Below are positions 62,541 through 64,000 of a DNA stretch of 64,000 nucleotides, one piece after another; position 1 is the first letter of the stretch, and each line of letters opens with the position of its first letter. The position numbers were made by a program, and so were the translations under genes. The notes under the pieces were generated by a model. That model did no database searches, was not told the origin of the DNA, and worked only from the letters and a program-made list of their open reading frames with translations. The stretch is taken from NCBI RefSeq assembly GCF_026151205.1, contig NC_087084.1:11683453-11747452 (forward strand), read 5' to 3'. Origin of the DNA: Bolinopsis microptera (Eukaryota > Ctenophora > Tentaculata > Lobata > Bolinopsidae).

Positions 62541-64000
62541 AATATGCAATGTGAACGACCCCTAAAGTAGAATCCCGAACTTCCGTCTGTTTTATCAACT
62601 GCTATATCAATAATACTGTAACAACAGACATATCTGGCACTTACTGTAATTTGTATCCCGTTTAGGACATCGGTTGGTACGCCATATTAAATGGTACGTA
62701 ATAATTTAGTACGGTACAAATACGGTTCGTGATTTGAAGTTTCACTACATAACTTTTTCCTACATCTTAGGAAATGTTTACAAAATGTTACCTCCTTGGT
62801 TTTAGCGTCCTTTTTACTGTCAACACACTCCATCAGCACTTTGATCAATTGATCGAAGTTTTTGCCTGCAGCATCCAAAGCATTCCACACTGAAGAAGAT
62901 CCAATACATATACCTTCTTTACTAAGACAGTCAATAGCGAGGTTGGAGGCTCCTGTAAATAGAAAATATGCTAATTGTTGTTCAATTCTTTAAGAATGTA
63001 ACAAAATAGTACAATTTTAAAAAGTCGCTGAGTTTGCTATATTTTTTGGCGGCTAGTTTAGATACGGGGTATTATGTTGAATATTGTAAGGATTATAACA
63101 GTGGCCTATATAATAGCTTTAACTCATATTGTTGCAAAATAAAGTAGAACGTTCATGTCAAACCTTGGGTCTCAAGAAAAATCCCGACCATTGCTGCCCG
63201 TGCAGAAAGAATGTTTCCTCCTTGGAGTTTGATCAAGTGATTCATAATGAAGTAAGCATTGTGCACACCGACGGACTTCAAAGATTCTTTATACTCCTCG
63301 GATTGAAATCTAGTTTCTTCAGGAGTTGCTATCGATAAAATTAGATTCCATAATGTTGGTGCTTCGAGCGAAAATTCTTCTATCAGTGATGCCTCGTTAC
63401 AACTAACAACCTTCATCACTGCCTCTGAGATTTATAATTAGACGTTTTAGTTTCTTTCTTGGTTAAAAATATATTAGAAACTTTATTAAGTGTAAGGTAG
63501 TAGTTCTATGTTGTTGATTATGGAGAACTTTTCAGTATCTTACCAGAGTTACTAAGTCCCCCTTTTGGAAGCTTTAATGAGCTTTTAGAAGTGTCACTCC
63601 TCAAATTACTCATGTCTTTTTTCGCTTCTATGATCACCACATTTTGGTAGGCTTCGTTTTTTATGGTCTCCTGTTGCGAAGTTGTCAAGATGTTATACTA
63701 TAAGCTTATTAGTGTTAACAGTGCAATCGGAGCAATGATATTGCGGTCTGTTTGGACTGAGGGAGCAAACTTTCTCACGAAATTCGACAATGTAATGCGT
63801 TTTTTCGAAAATAATAGGTTGGTTTGTACTTTTGCATTTCAACTGTGATAGTGACCGTAAGCACCGGTTATACTGGCAGTTAATATAAGCTTGTTTAAAT
63901 TAATAAAAAAGTTCCACATTAAAATACTTGGGCGGTTTAAGATAAGTTACTTACATAAACGTTTCTGACAGACAATGTGCCGTGTTTAAAGAATAATATG
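56716..64000 (-). CDS. DUF6589-like protein, partial (5' end outside window), 15 visible exons, two frameshifts
   Basis: Exons (minus strand): >=63999-63955, 63670-63544, 63424-63164, 62952-62792, 62097-61950, 61836-61507, 61155-61039, 60559-60539, 60219-60103, 59889-59803, 59563-59394, 58173-57979, 57798-57728, 57571-57410, 57235-56716, together 844 codons. Landmarks in order: PTLWNLI; ASNLAIDCLSKEGICIGSSS; KYITKHIDHKYS; EMIQILRDIYPQWIPKEH; IIIDGDE (a 21-nt exon); CSDWHAKICYLG; a CX2CX12HX4H finger beginning CPKCQF; FEDAIKEGDGDRI; WNRTTGLRDQRGCRIPDDLY. From memory these match the uncharacterised metazoan/fungal DUF6589 group (GD-L-T, DWHA and GDGxR signatures); I could not run a search. E6 has one extra base (premature TGA at 61532-61534) and E15 lacks one base near the A-run at 57042-57045. 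A candidate AATAAA follows the stop at 56705-56700. Function unknown; a transposase-like role is only a hypothesis. Confidence 0.7.
57042..57045 (-). other. Frameshift at an A4 run in DUF6589-like exon 15
   Basis: The minus-strand frame reads KELKDVYTPKQ, then runs to a stop at 56999-56997. The overlapping frame resumes at once with NKDVARDKDFVAILKAMED and stays open to the terminal stop at 56716-56718. One base is missing, most simply in the CCAAAACAAAT run. A homopolymer site makes a sequencing error plausible. Confidence 0.65.
58421..59335. repeat. Three tandem ~300-bp repeats in a DUF6589-like intron
   Basis: Units start near 58421, 58737 and 59037 with AAAGCCCGTGGTCACAGG-like sequence. 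Each contains CCGAAGATA, AGCTCGCACTGAAC (units 2 and 3), CGTTACCATGG, GGGCGGTCGT and AATAATTCTTTGAATTATAA. They fill most of the intron between 59394 and 58173. Confidence 0.75.
60539..60559 (-). CDS. 21-nt microexon of the DUF6589-like gene (IIIDGDE)
   Basis: A seven-codon exon flanked by a TTTCAG acceptor and a GTAAAC donor, phase 0 on both sides. It supplies the GD signature that in this family precedes LT, and LT is the start of the next exon (LTKKMYCSAIV). An ORF-length filter would miss it; skipping it would remove the conserved acidic motif without breaking the frame. Confidence 0.7.
61170..61303 (-). repeat. Diverged copy of the 28.4-kb element start, inside a DUF6589-like intron
   Basis: On the minus strand it reads CAGAATGTTTGTGTCTGTCT, GTAATTTCCGAGCGG, AACGGTAATAGTTATGGGAC and GGTATAGTTTCGACAAAACC, matching the first 150 bp of the tandem copies. 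It abuts the splice acceptor of the exon at 61155. Confidence 0.65.
61532..61534 (-). other. Frameshift in DUF6589-like exon 6
   Basis: The frame runs KHIDHKYS then TGA. One base out of phase it continues as EVLQHASVT to a GTAATT donor at 61506-61505, joining in phase to the next exon (VPLGCYNKWEQ). Exon length (330 nt) is one more than the phases allow, consistent with a single extra T in TTCCTGAAG. Confidence 0.7.
62231..62540. mobile_element. 310-bp TIR element in a DUF6589-like intron, with poly(C) end
   Basis: Starts AGGGGGTCCAACTAC and ends GTAGTTGGAC followed by a 32-nt C run (62508-62539). AATATGCA at 62223-62230 and 62541-62548 is an 8-bp target duplication. Inside are TGTACATGTACA-type palindromes. 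hAT-like by duplication length. Confidence 0.7.

Overview
This is a window of an AT-rich, intron-bearing animal genome, probably a non-vertebrate metazoan. The support is: GT-AG introns (plus one GC-AG intron) with short exons, a C2H2 zinc-finger gene with TGEKPY-type linkers, non-LTR retrotransposon relics with poly(A) tails, a Merlin transposase relic, many short inverted-repeat elements, and very long (GA)n arrays. I cannot name the species. No bacterial-type operons, rRNA, CRISPR arrays or convincing functional tRNAs are visible.

Layout. Positions 1-43,860 look essentially gene-free. They hold minisatellites (11, 12, 13, 17 and 22 bp units; E-box/CRE blocks of CACGTG with TGACGTCA), tandem segmental duplications (770 bp x2, 887 bp x2, 210 bp x2), two (GA)n arrays of about 735 and 410 bp, decayed LINE tails (15.2-15.8 kb), a broken Merlin transposase (33.8-34.2 kb), and a dense set of foldback/MITE elements. 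Positions 43,929-45,980 hold one intact single-exon coding region for a 683-residue zinc-finger protein. Its N-terminus is a triplicated 71-residue acidic module rich in SUMO-acceptor-like motifs. Positions 46,603-47,354 hold a 5'-truncated LINE insertion with a 12-bp target-site duplication, and 48,731-49,156 a reverse-transcriptase relic.

The right-hand 14 kb carries two multi-exon genes in tandem on the minus strand, which I assembled by joining exons across splice sites with consistent phase. The first (from beyond 64,000 down to 56,716, 15 visible exons) encodes a large protein resembling the uncharacterised DUF6589-type family. The second (56,176 down to 49,710, 11 exons) encodes a complete RecQ-like superfamily 2 DNA helicase with a zinc-binding tail. 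They lie 540 bp apart. The first carries two single-base frameshifts and the second one in-frame TGA, in otherwise intact frames. Their introns hold recognisable young insertions: a 1.37-kb foldback, a 788-bp TIR element and a 310-bp TIR element, the last two with 8-bp target duplications. The pairing of a DUF6589-like protein with a RecQ-like helicase is the best candidate here for an undescribed system, possibly the two genes of a mobile element. That is inference; the outer boundary lies outside the window.

I also recognise a tiny (80-90 bp) MITE family with six copies in the window, two with exact 9-bp target duplications and one with an 8-bp match, and a 126-bp hAT-like MITE with an 8-bp target duplication.
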